Source of the DNA: Trichomonas tenax | Lineage: Eukaryota; Parabasalia; Trichomonadida; Trichomonadidae | Assembly (NCBI GenBank): GCA_023091735.1 | Contig: JALKBU010000037.1 | Coordinates: 1 to 64,000 of the forward strand | Direction of reading: 5' to 3' | Length of the DNA: 64,000 bases | In this document: one piece after another, positions 9,485 to 19,000 of the stretch | Layout of the letters: each line of letters opens with the position of its first letter | Numbering within the stretch: position 1 is the stretch's first letter | Made by a program: the position numbers and the translations under genes | The notes under the pieces: generated by a model | Told to the model about the DNA's origin: nothing | The model's database searches: none | The model's input: only the letters and a program-made list of their open reading frames with translations

Positions 9485-10660
9485 ATGACGGAATCGCTGA
9501 AAAAGCCATTTATGGTCAAAGAGATTTCGTCAATTGAAGACTATTTCACGATCGTCGAGGATATAGGCAAAGGTACTTATGCAACCGTTCAAAAATGCAT
9601 CGAAAAAGCAACAAATAAACCGGTCGCTTTAAAAGCAATCAAAAAGGTCACAGAAGAAGATGGATTTACGAAAACCACGCTTCGTGAAATCCAATTGCTT
9701 CAAAAACTAAATCACGAAAATATTGTAAAATTATATTGCGTATTATGTTGCAAAGGAACGATTTATCTCGTTCTCGAGTATTGTGAATATGATCTTAGTG
9801 CATTGCTTCATAGAAAAAATGTACCGCGCCTTAACGAACGCTTTATAAAATCAATTCAGTTCCAATTAATGGTAAGTTTGCAGTATATTGACTCACAACG
9901 CGTCATCCATAGAGATCTGAAGCCATCCAATATGTTTATTACCGCAAATAACGTATTAAAATTAGGTGACTTTGGTTTGGCTAGAGAAAGGATGCCAAAT
10001 GCACGCTATTCATTTAAAGTCATCACACAGTGGTATAGGCCGCCTGAGCTTCTCGTTGGAAACACATCGTACGGCATTGAAGTCGATATTTGGTCCGCTG
10101 CATGTATTTATTATGAGCTTATCACCAAAGAACCCCTCTTTTTCACTAAGGATACAAATAACGAAATTGCTCAGCTCCATACAATTTTCAAAATTTGCGG
10201 ATTTCCTGAAGATTCTTATTTTCTGAAACCTGATATATTGAGACAATTTGATAGACAGGCGTTTCCTCCTCCAACCAACTTGAAAAGATACTTGGAAGGT
10301 AAAATTCCACCAGGATTTCAAAATTTGATTCCACTTCTTCTTGCAATGCTTAAATATGATCCAGCAAATCGTCCTAATCCTGTAGCTATCCTTGAGCACC
10401 GTTATTTCAAAGAAGTACCCGTTTTTTATGATTATTTGAATCCATATAAAATTGAAAAAATCACTTTGCCAGAAATGCATGGAAGCGCAAGCAGAAGTGA
10501 GAAAGAGCGTGCAAGAGAAAGAGAAAAAGGAAAAGAGAAAGAAAAAGAAAAAGATAAAGAAAAGAATCCAATTGATAAAGAAAAAGAACAAACACAACAT
10601 AAGCCGGAAGAAAAACATCCACGCGATGAACTTCCACGTCCAGAACTTCCAAAACTGTAA
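9485..10660 (+). CDS. CDK9/CDK12-type CMGC protein kinase
   Basis: 391 aa. Complete kinase domain, residues about 21-308: Gly loop GKGTYATV (28-35), ATP lysine in ALKAIKK (Lys50), a cyclin-binding helix GFTKTTLREI in place of PITAIRE, catalytic HRDLKPSN (Asp144), DFGLA (Asp162) and the CDK P+1 loop WYRPPELL. The TQWYRPPE context and helix sequence resemble transcriptional CDKs (CDK9, CDK12), which phosphorylate the RNA polymerase II tail; the residue at the activating T-loop threonine appears to be Ser177. The last 50-60 residues are an extreme Lys/Glu tail made of EKEKEKDKEK-like repeats and a Pro/Glu/Lys end. The start codon is the first ATG. Cyclin partner unknown. Kinase class is certain; the CDK9-like assignment is probable. 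Confidence 0.85.
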   Translation: MTESLKKPFMVKEISSIEDYFTIVEDIGKGTYATVQKCIEKATNKPVALKAIKKVTEEDGFTKTTLREIQLLQKLNHENIVKLYCVLCCKGTIYLVLEYCEYDLSALLHRKNVPRLNERFIKSIQFQLMVSLQYIDSQRVIHRDLKPSNMFITANNVLKLGDFGLARERMPNARYSFKVITQWYRPPELLVGNTSYGIEVDIWSAACIYYELITKEPLFFTKDTNNEIAQLHTIFKICGFPEDSYFLKPDILRQFDRQAFPPPTNLKRYLEGKIPPGFQNLIPLLLAMLKYDPANRPNPVAILEHRYFKEVPVFYDYLNPYKIEKITLPEMHGSASRSEKERAREREKGKEKEKEKDKEKNPIDKEKEQTQHKPEEKHPRDELPRPELPKL

Positions 10661-11123
10661 TAGAGAATGTTATATATATAAAATAAATTATGTTTTTGAT
10701 GAAAATTTCAAAATAATTATAATAAGTATCCATTTCAATAACTACATAATCAATGAATTTGATGTGATCTATTTAAGATGTTTCTTATTTTTGGAAAAAT
10801 ATAGGAATTCATTTTGAAACTTAAATATAGCTTTATAAATGTTATGAAACAATATATCTAAACTAAGTTTTATTATAACATGATGAGAAAGATTCAAAAT
10901 TTTAAAATAATAAAATCAATGGCCAGCTTTAATATAGAATGTATGGGAAACTAGATATACAGGATAATGTTTATTGATTATAAAGAATTCAGTCAGAAAA
11001 AGCTAAATAACAAAAAATTAAGTTTTATTATAACATTACTTTCGAGCTCTACATAAATAATTCATAGAGGAAGTAAAATTAAAAGAAGTACAATGAATAA
11101 TGAAAATGATAATTAAAAATAAA
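10661..11123. other. Intergenic with an 18-base direct repeat
   Basis: AT-rich spacer between convergent genes. TAAGTTTTATTATAACAT occurs at 10864-10881 and again at 11019-11036. No gene seen. Confidence 0.5.
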
Positions 11124-11384
11124 TTATTCTGTTATTCCAAGTTGTGTCTTAAGCTCCGCAACTCTTTGCTCAAGGACTTGAACTTGAGCTTCTAATTCCT
11201 TGTTCTCTTTTTGGAGGCTTTCAACGTCGATTCCGTTTGGAGATCCTAAAAATTGTTTAATATATTCTAAAGGAGCCTCTGGGTTTTCAGGTTCTTCGTA
11301 TAACGCGACGAGAACTCGTGTCAACGCATCTAAAACGCCTCCGTCGTCAAGATATTTGCGAAATGCTTCACGTTTGTTCTCCAT
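11124..11384 (-). CDS. MYCBP: MYCBP / FAP174-like protein
   Basis: 86 aa, close to the family length of about 90-105. The N-terminus KREAFRKYLDDGGVLDALT and VLVALYEEPE match the MYCBP (AMY-1) signature almost residue for residue, and the second half is a coiled coil (about residues 52-84) as in the family. In flagellates the orthologue FAP174 is a central-pair protein that binds A-kinase-anchor-type partners. This fits the other axonemal genes in the window (CFAP54, CFAP298). Start is the first ATG in frame. Confidence 0.88.
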   Translation of the reverse strand: MENKREAFRKYLDDGGVLDALTRVLVALYEEPENPEAPLEYIKQFLGSPNGIDVESLQKENKELEAQVQVLEQRVAELKTQLGITE

Positions 11385-12122
11385 TAAAATACGTTTTCTT
11401 TCCTAAAAAGTGATATTGTAAACGTCGACATGTGATATAAAATTATATTATTGCAGTGGTTGAATCCGATCTTGTTCTATTTTTGAACATTTGGAAACCT
11501 TATCGATGTTAAATCTGAAGGAGAATTTAACTCATATTTGTTTTGCATTCAAGCAAAAATCAAATATTTATTCCGGTTTTTGTCATTATTTGTATTTCGC
11601 CCTCTTGGATTTGAAAGGAATATATTTCATTGATAAATAACTGGAAGGATAGATCTCCTATAATAGGTACCTCAATCATTGGAAGCAATCATGTCTAAAT
11701 AATCAATCGAGCGCTAGTTATGATTCAATTTTTAAGTGAATTTTTAGTACAAATTGAAGGATGAATATAAAATATTTCACGCATCCCAAAAAGTTTACAA
11801 TTCATTACCTCCGCTTATTGCATTTATCCATCACTAGATTCACCTCATATATATTCACAGACAGGTTATAAAGCATAATTCTGGGAAAGATAAATATATA
11901 AAAAGATTGAGATGCATCTCAAAAACGAGGATGTTGCAATATTAAAATTCATCTAAAGGATGTCCAGAGAACAAGTCCTCGCAAATGATAATTATTAGCC
12001 AAGAGCATTTCTTGCAGTATCAGCTAGCAATCTAAAAACTCCTACTACATGTTCCACGCGTCGAACAATCGAATAAATGAAATGTTTATCACATATGATT
12101 TGGTTTCATATATTTGCAATAA
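11385..12122. other. Intergenic, nothing recognised
   Basis: About 740 AT-rich bases upstream of MYCBP and downstream of the ankyrin fragment. No assignable ORF, repeat or RNA. Confidence 0.5.
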
Positions 12123-12533
12123 CTATATATTGTAGCCCATGTAAGCTCCATGAGATATTAAAAGCTTTTTCATTTCATCACTTCTTGCAAGAGATAATGG
12201 AGTATGGTTTCTAAAGTCTTTCAAGTTCACATCAATTCCTGGCAATGTTAAAAGGAATTCGGCCATATGAATATAGTTATGATATGCAACTATATGTAGT
12301 GCAGTATATCCACCACTGCGCCGATGATTTGGATCGAATATAGGAAGACGAGAGAAATATTTAGTTGCTTCCAAATCTCCAAGTGTACATAAATTATAAA
12401 AAGCATTGCTATGATCATTATCAGTCAAAGTATAATCAACACCTGCTTCAACAAGCATTTTTGCTAATTTAAAATCTCGCCAATTTCCAGCCTGTATAAC
12501 TAAATTTGTTCCAAGATCATAAATAGGATTCAC
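12123..12533 (-). pseudogene. Ankyrin-repeat fragment without a start codon
   Basis: 136 codons holding about three to four ankyrin repeats: LAKMLVEAGVDYTLTDNDHSNAF, then GYTALHIVAYHNYIHMAEFLL, then IDVNLKDFRNHTPLSLA followed by MKKLLISHGA. No in-frame ATG precedes the first repeat: the frame runs back only to a stop at 12555-12557. The 5' part is therefore missing. Ankyrin families are large and fragment-rich in trichomonads. A functional short protein from an internal Met is possible but unlikely. Confidence 0.7.
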
Positions 12534-12616
12534 ATACCCATGGGCTATTCGATGTTATCACATTAAATAATCAACAAAACAATGTATTATATCTGTATAT
12601 ACAGGAAAGTATATAA

Positions 12617-12680
12617 TTTACATGTCAAAATTATATTTGCTTGTCATATTTGGTAAATTTTGAGCATTACGTGTCAAAAA
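12617..12680. promoter_or_regulatory. TTTACATGTCAAA motifs upstream of RAD21
   Basis: TTTACATGTCAAA at 12617-12629, a degenerate TTGTCATATTTGGTAAA near 12640 and TTACGTGTCAAA near 12667. They are members of the motif family seen upstream of several genes here. Confidence 0.45.
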
Positions 12681-12749
12681 AACTATTTTGTTGGATATAT
12701 AGTATATGCATATGATGTGAAAACTTAAATTCGGATTTTTAAAAGAATT

Positions 12750-12797
12750 GCGGGAAAATCAGAAAAATTCTTTAGTTTATTTTTTTGGCGCCAATTT
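12750..12797. promoter_or_regulatory. E2F-type sites at the RAD21 promoter
   Basis: GCGGGAAAA (12750-12758) and the palindrome TTGGCGCCAA (12785-12794, within TTTTTTGGCGCCAATTT). Both match the E2F/DP consensus TTTSSCGC/GCGSSAAA. The palindrome ends nine bases before the ATG of RAD21, so it must overlap the 5' UTR or start site. Binding is inference; an E2F gene is present at 55524. Confidence 0.6.
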
Positions 12798-12802
12798 CAA
12801 AA

Positions 12803-14254
12803 ATGAACTCTGTTACTGACTTAATCCTTAAGAAAGGGCCTCTTTCGTCAGTTTGGGTCGCTGGAACATCGACAGACAAGCTCGGCAAGAAGATGGTTCT
12901 CGCGACAGACATCTCCACGCTCGCGAAACAGATCATGGAGGAAGAAAGAGTAAACTTGGTGCTTAGATTGAGCGGCATGCTCCTCAAGGGCCTTGTTGTC
13001 GTCTATTCTAAGAAAATGCAGTACATGTTGACTGACTGCGAAGACGTAATTTCGAAAATCAAACTTTCTTTCAAGCCAGGGCAAATTGATTTGACTGGAA
13101 AGAACTCCAAAGACGAAACAATCACAATCACTACCGATATTTCTGATCTTACGATCGAGCCAGCGGTAAATCTCGAAGAATGGGCCAAAACAGCCAACCC
13201 AGAAGAATACTTTGTCGTTCAGCACCCGAAGATTTCCTTCCAGACTGCAGAGCCATCACAAGCAGAGACCGATGACTCAGCCGCTGCATCTTCGTTCTCA
13301 TCCCAGGCAATTGACACTCCAATTAGGTTCAACTTCGACAACGAGTCCCTTGGCAACAGCACGATGCCTTCTGCCCGTCAAACGCCATCTCGCCAAGTCC
13401 AAGTTCCTGAGACAACATGGGACGATGTTGACGACATTCCTATTCCAGCAGATGACGAGCCAACTGTTGCTATGCCAGTCCAATCGGAGACAGACGCGAC
13501 AACAGAGCCAGACGCTGAAACAGAAGAAGAGAAAACAAAAAAGAAGAAGTTGATTATCGATAACCAAACAATGCTTTCCAACAACCGCCGCCAAACACGC
13601 CGCACAAGGCGCACTGTTGCCAATGAGGCAGTCACGCACACTGTCACGAACTCACAGCTTGACACACTGTTCTCTGAGTCAAGACAGAAGGGCCGTGAGC
13701 AGTCAGATCGCGAGACAAACAGAGCAGCAGAAGACTTCGAATCTGATATCGGTGTTGGTCTTGGAGGCTTCGATTCTGATGCTGACATCCCAGAAGTTGA
13801 AACAAACAGAGCTGCACGCGCACAGCAGTCCAGCGAGCTTGAGAATCAGCCACCAATGCCTTCTGACAATGATATCATCCTTGGAAGCGATAAGATGGGC
13901 TCTGACGATAACGATCAGATCATTACTGGAATGCCAAGGCCTGTTTTGACTCCTCTCGCTTCTCCATTCCCCAATCTCAAGTTCGTTGTCGAAGAGACAC
14001 CAAGGAGAACAGCGGAAGACTCTTTCACACACGAGACAATTAACACACTCAACAAGTTCAGAGATGTTATCAGAGACAAGGAAGACGAGAAGACAACATT
14101 CAATGAGGCCTTCTCTGGCTCATCAAGGAAGCAGGCTGCAAGAGCATTCTACCAGATGCTCGTCCTGAAATCAACTGGACAAATCAATGTCAAGCAGGAT
14201 GAGCCATTCGGCGATATCGAGATCACACCAGGAAAGCAATTTTGGTCAACATAA
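12803..14254 (+). CDS. RAD21: Cohesin kleisin subunit RAD21/SCC1
   Basis: 483 aa. Kleisin closes the cohesin ring by joining the SMC1 and SMC3 heads. The N-terminal Rad21_Rec8 domain (residues 1-100) shows LILKKGPLSSVWVAG, then LRLSGMLLKGLVVVYSKK and MLTDCEDVISKI, all diagnostic. The C-terminal winged helix (about 430-480) shows FYQMLVLKSTGQINVKQDEP followed by FGDIEITPG. Between them lies a long acidic, Ser/Thr-rich linker with ETEEEKTKKKKLI, where separase sites and phosphorylation would be expected, plus a SMC3/SCC3-type middle region that I cannot map. An upstream non-ATG extension is excluded because it would read through the E2F site; ATG 12803 is chosen. The kleisin could be RAD21 or meiotic REC8; E2F sites favour a mitotic S-phase role. 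Confidence 0.88.
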   Translation: MNSVTDLILKKGPLSSVWVAGTSTDKLGKKMVLATDISTLAKQIMEEERVNLVLRLSGMLLKGLVVVYSKKMQYMLTDCEDVISKIKLSFKPGQIDLTGKNSKDETITITTDISDLTIEPAVNLEEWAKTANPEEYFVVQHPKISFQTAEPSQAETDDSAAASSFSSQAIDTPIRFNFDNESLGNSTMPSARQTPSRQVQVPETTWDDVDDIPIPADDEPTVAMPVQSETDATTEPDAETEEEKTKKKKLIIDNQTMLSNNRRQTRRTRRTVANEAVTHTVTNSQLDTLFSESRQKGREQSDRETNRAAEDFESDIGVGLGGFDSDADIPEVETNRAARAQQSSELENQPPMPSDNDIILGSDKMGSDDNDQIITGMPRPVLTPLASPFPNLKFVVEETPRRTAEDSFTHETINTLNKFRDVIRDKEDEKTTFNEAFSGSSRKQAARAFYQMLVLKSTGQINVKQDEPFGDIEITPGKQFWST

Positions 14255-14547
14255 TCCTTAAATGTTCATTTTATAATAATAAACTTTAATTTATATAAAC
14301 TAAAACACACATTCAGGGACGAGTAACATGAAAAGTGACAATCATTACAACGTCCGAATACTTTAGAAATATTTAACGGTCATTTTATAGCAATAATGAT
14401 GTGATAACTATTTTTAAGATTGCAACTTTTGGAGGTGTACATGTTTGGATATATAATCCATTTTCAACCAATTTTCTATGATAAGGTTCTATTTTTGAAT
14501 AGTTAGCATCTTGTGTTAGTCGCCCCTTAAACTAATTTATATAGAAT

Positions 14548-15903
14548 TTAGTGATGATATGAATCCTTAGAAATTCTCTTTGCAAAAATTGTTGTGCAAA
14601 TCATAGTTTTCATTGACATTGGCTTTTCAACTTTTTCAGGTATCTTTCCAATGAGTTTCTTCTGCTTCCTCAGAGACTGCAGACGATCTGTGAGCTTCCT
14701 GCTGCCAACAGATGTCAAACAAGCTTCTTCGATTGCAACTCTCAAATCAACATCGTTTGGAGGTTTGTTTTCGAATCCCATCAATCCGGCGTAAAGGTTT
14801 TGTGCCCATTTCGTCCACAAGCCTTCATTTCCTGATGTTCCTTTCGCAATTTCTTCTGTTTGACGAGATAACAATCTTTGAGTGACTTTCAATCGTTTTG
14901 ATAATTTATAAATCGCTCTGTCACAAAGATCAACATAATTTGTGAACAAACCATCTGTTATTCCTGCGCGCTCACGTGCCATCATCAAATCGTCTGCGAG
15001 TTGTTCACTTTTGTCAATCAATGACTCTAAAGAGAATTCGAGATTATTTTGACCAAAAGCTTTACACAACTTGTCAAAAACAGGTTGTAACGCTTCCTTC
15101 ATCTCTAGATCCCTGTGCTTGAATCCTTTCAACTGATCTTTGTTGTTTTCTTCGAGTTCATCCATTTTATCGATTAATTGATTGGAATAATTTGTTAATA
15201 TTGAGGTGATTGTAGCTTCCTGGAACAGCATATCTTGCAGCTCTTTCTTATCTACATCTTCTTGTTCCAAAAATTCTTTCATCACCTGAATTCTTTCCTC
15301 CAAATCAATTTCAAAGCCAAGAACATTAGCAATTGATCCATATGGCGTTGGTTGGACCTCATTGTCTGAAACTTGCTTAATTAAGTTCTCTGTGCGTTGA
15401 GCCATTTCAAAAATGACATCTTTAGTTTGTGCGTTGAGTTCAGCATTTTCTGGAATGTCATCCATGAGCATAAGGTTTCTGTACTCCGACTGTGTGCTTA
15501 TTCTCACAAGAAGAAGCGCATGTCCGAATAATTGAGATCTTAATCTTTCAATAATGTTTTTATCCTTTTTTATACTTGTGTAATCGATATTTAAGAGCTG
15601 GAAAAGTGAGGAATATTTTGTTTCATAGTCTGTTTCTTCTTGTAAATTATTTATTAATTCCGTTCTTTCATCATCATCAGAATTTTCGAGTAAAAATGAT
15701 AAGAAATTGTCGGTGCTTTCTTCGATTACATTGATATTGTTCTTCAAATCTGAAATAATTTTATCTTTTTGTTGAATAACCTCTTGAAGGGACTCAATTG
15801 TTTTATTGAGGGCCTCAAGTTGGTCCTTTTGGTTCGTTGTGATGATGTTGTCGCAAATGTCGACTGTCGCATTTAAATCATCCGCGAGAGTGCTAAAATT
15901 CAT
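14548..15903 (-). CDS. Coiled-coil protein of unknown function
   Basis: 451 aa, acidic, almost entirely alpha-helical. Heptad-like coiled coil runs at residues about 20-75 (LEALNKTIESLQEVIQQKD) and again at about 225-280. No signal peptide, membrane span or catalytic motif. The C-terminus is basic (SLRKQKKLIGKIPEKVEK). It is convergent with RAD21, 293 bases apart, and divergent from CFAP54, whose promoter it shares. A cytoskeletal or axonemal role is possible from the company it keeps, but nothing in the sequence shows it. Start at MNFSTL; the frame upstream has no ATG. Confidence 0.6.
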   Translation of the reverse strand: MNFSTLADDLNATVDICDNIITTNQKDQLEALNKTIESLQEVIQQKDKIISDLKNNINVIEESTDNFLSFLLENSDDDERTELINNLQEETDYETKYSSLFQLLNIDYTSIKKDKNIIERLRSQLFGHALLLVRISTQSEYRNLMLMDDIPENAELNAQTKDVIFEMAQRTENLIKQVSDNEVQPTPYGSIANVLGFEIDLEERIQVMKEFLEQEDVDKKELQDMLFQEATITSILTNYSNQLIDKMDELEENNKDQLKGFKHRDLEMKEALQPVFDKLCKAFGQNNLEFSLESLIDKSEQLADDLMMARERAGITDGLFTNYVDLCDRAIYKLSKRLKVTQRLLSRQTEEIAKGTSGNEGLWTKWAQNLYAGLMGFENKPPNDVDLRVAIEEACLTSVGSRKLTDRLQSLRKQKKLIGKIPEKVEKPMSMKTMICTTIFAKRISKDSYHH

Positions 15904-15933
15904 TTTTATAATCAATAAACGTCTTTTTGTTTT

Positions 15934-16033
15934 GACATGTAAAATGATTTATTTTGAATAGAATTATCGTGTAAACTTATTTTACATGTATTTTTGTCAT
16001 GTAACTTTATATTACAAGGACGATAAGTCGTCC
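15934..16033. promoter_or_regulatory. Shared promoter with ACATGTAAA motifs and a small hairpin
   Basis: Four copies of the recurrent motif lie between the divergent genes: GACATGTAAAA, ATCGTGTAAAC, TTTTACATGTA and GTCATGTAACTT. At 16018-16033 the inverted repeat GGACGA-TAAG-TCGTCC ends 17 bases before the CFAP54 ATG and would fold as a six-pair stem in the 5' UTR or act as a palindromic binding site. Confidence 0.5.
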
Positions 16034-16050
16034 GTTTCTGTAATCAGAGA

Positions 16051-19000
16051 ATGAGCGAAGAAATCGATGTAGCAATGAAAAAAGTTGCTGCAAGTCAGGC
16101 TCTGATCCAGAATATCCTTAGCTATGATCCTCAGATGATTTTTTCAGACACTTTCGAAAGAATTATGCAACAATTAAATTCATTAGAAGAATTGTACAAT
16201 CAAATGATCGCGACAGAGAAAAACTATTGGTGTGCGTACAACATTGTTATCGAAATTATGGCAATTTTGGAAAAACTCGTGTTTTTTGGATACAGTGATC
16301 AAATATTAGAGTACAGCCTCTCACTTTTCCATTCTATATCTACGAATATCATATTTCGGACATCCAGGTTTATTCCATTCCGTATGCAGTTTTTCTACTT
16401 AATTTGCTCTTCAATGGTGAATACACAAAATTCACGCGATAAAGATGCAGAAAACTTCATAAACACATTCAAATCGGAATTAACCCAACTTATGCAGCTC
16501 GAGCAATCAAATACAAACGGCCTTGCTGAAAAAATTACGACTTGTAATGGAGATAATATTGTATTGAAGGATTTATTCGATCTTTGCTTTAATTCGATAT
16601 CTGTCATGCTCGTGCACTTCACCACTTCAGCTGATATTGAATATGAAAAGCCTGGATCGAATCCAAAAACAAAGCAAAGAGGAAAGAAGCAAGTCAAAGA
16701 TGATTCGTCAATTCAAGAACTACCACCACTGCCAAGCCAAAAAGCTGTCGAAATGATCATCAATGCATTCGAGTCACCGCTGTCCAAACAAGATTACTTA
16801 AATAAGTATTCTTCGATCATTCAAGCTTGGGTTAATCCTGCTTGCAATCTTGAACCAATGCTTCTCCATCGTCTTCTGTTTGCTTTTATTCGCTCTGGCA
16901 CATTAAGCGAAACAGAGGCATTATCAAAGGCATTGCCAGACGATCCGATAGTCACTCTCGCACAAAATATTGCAGAAAACAATTGGATGGAAGTCTCTGT
17001 TACTCTCATGAGTCTTTCTAATGAAACAATCGCAACAGATTATCAATTCTTTTATGAAATTGCAATGCGTCTTTGGAATATCTTTGCTAACAAAAAGATT
17101 CAAGATCCCTTAGTCTTGAGGGGTTTCTTGAGGGTTTTGTTGGTTGTTCCGAATCCATGCCCTATGCATATCACTCTTGCTGCCCTTCATCTTTGCTGGC
17201 ATCTCATATCTCTTGATTTATACGGCGAATGCATTGAAGTGTCACGCAAGGCTCTTGACGTTCTTCTTAACTTCAGAGATATATATGCAACAAGGAAATT
17301 CGATTGTGTTATTTCACCAACAGAACAAATACCAACAAAGCCAGCAGATAAATCATATTTGTTGTTCGAGAGATGGCTCGAATGTCTTCACGTTGATCTT
17401 TTAAGTGTCTGGATATCTTCATATCTCAGATTTGGACTCATCAATGATACAGATAAACAAGCGCAAAAATACGAAAACGACATTCAAGATAAAAAAGATG
17501 AATACGAGAGAACAAAACAACTTTATGGTATTCTTGACAACAAGCAAAAACAGCACTTCGATGAAGCAATTAATAGGCCTTTCAAACCTCCGGCTTACTC
17601 AAAGACAGCTGAAGAAGAACTCCTTACAAAATATAAGAATAACCTTGCTGTTAAGGCCCTTATCTATATACAGATGTCATTCTTTAGACCACAAAAGGCA
17701 GAGGAATTCCTTGAAAAAGCGAGACAAAGCTTAATAGAACTTGAATCAATCTCAAAAACAGTCAATTCTCCAGTAATTTTTGCAAACAGAACACAGATAG
17801 CTTTATCGTGCTCAAAGTACTGTCAAAATGCAAAGACTGTTGCTGTATTTGGTAAAGAAGTTGTAGGAAACACAGGCTTAACAACATCAAATATTCATTT
17901 ACAAGGATGCGGAATCAAACAAGATAAAGTTGAAGCATTCTTGATATCGAAACTTAAGCCTAACACACTTTATACATTTGCTTTTGGCGGCTATAACTCG
18001 CATGGAGAGCTCATTGACACATTAAGTGAGCCGTTCTATGTTTCCACTTCCCACACATTATCTGTTGAATTAATATGGAGCTACATTGCTGCTGCTGCCT
18101 ACAAATCGAAAGATTTAGTTTCTTTTGATGTAGCTTTAACATATTTAATTCAATGTTTTGCTGAAATTGCAGTGCAATCAGAAGACAATATGTTCTATCA
18201 GTACATGAATCCATTCAACAGATTCATTCTCAAGTCGAACATCATTTCTCAGCCAGCACCACTTATCAGATCGTTTGCATCTGTTTTGTTGATGTCTGCG
18301 AGATTGTTCGCTTCTAAGCCGCTCCACGCAACATCTTTTCAGCACTTGTCTTTGATCTTGGCTCAGATCTTGAATAATCCTGATTTAATTCTCACAGGAA
18401 GCCGAGAAATCTTGGCAACACTTCAGCCATTAATCGGTCAATCATTCCATGTCAAATGGGTCATTCAGCCACTTCTTCTTATCATCAATGCTCTCAAGAA
18501 CAATAAGCCAACACGCAACGAAGATGAACATCAACAGATCCTCGCGTGTGCTTCGTATTGCCTTGATAATGCATTTGTCAAACTTTACCAGGAGCGACAG
18601 ATCTCACAATACGTGCTTACCACCATTCTTGAGCTTCCTACAAACAGCCATTGGCGGCAATCCTTCATCATGTTTGCGGCCCAGCATCAGCTTTGCGAAA
18701 GCAGCATCACAAATGAACAAGTTCTTCCAACATTTGCTGCTGAAATGTTCAGGCAGTCTCCTGATAAATCATTCGATGAATGTTTTAATAAGTTTAGAAT
18801 GGATCTGCTGTTCCCTGCAGCTGCTGTTTATTTGATAACAATGGCACACACTGCAGGCATGAACACGCAAGGAGCAAATTGGTCCAAACAAGCATTAGAG
18901 TTCGTCAAAAGCTTAGTTCATGAACAAGATGACTCCAAAATCAATCTCAAGAAGTCGGGAAGAGGCACGAAACCACCACCAAAGAAGAAAACACCTGTTA

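Noticed and set aside
10010..10733. ORFs on the minus strand opposite the kinase
   Set aside because: Phe/Leu-rich shadow of the AAG/GAA-rich Lys/Glu tail and kinase domain.
13298..14103. Several ORFs antisense to RAD21
   Set aside because: Shadows of the Ser/Glu-rich linker; RAD21 frame has the domain evidence.
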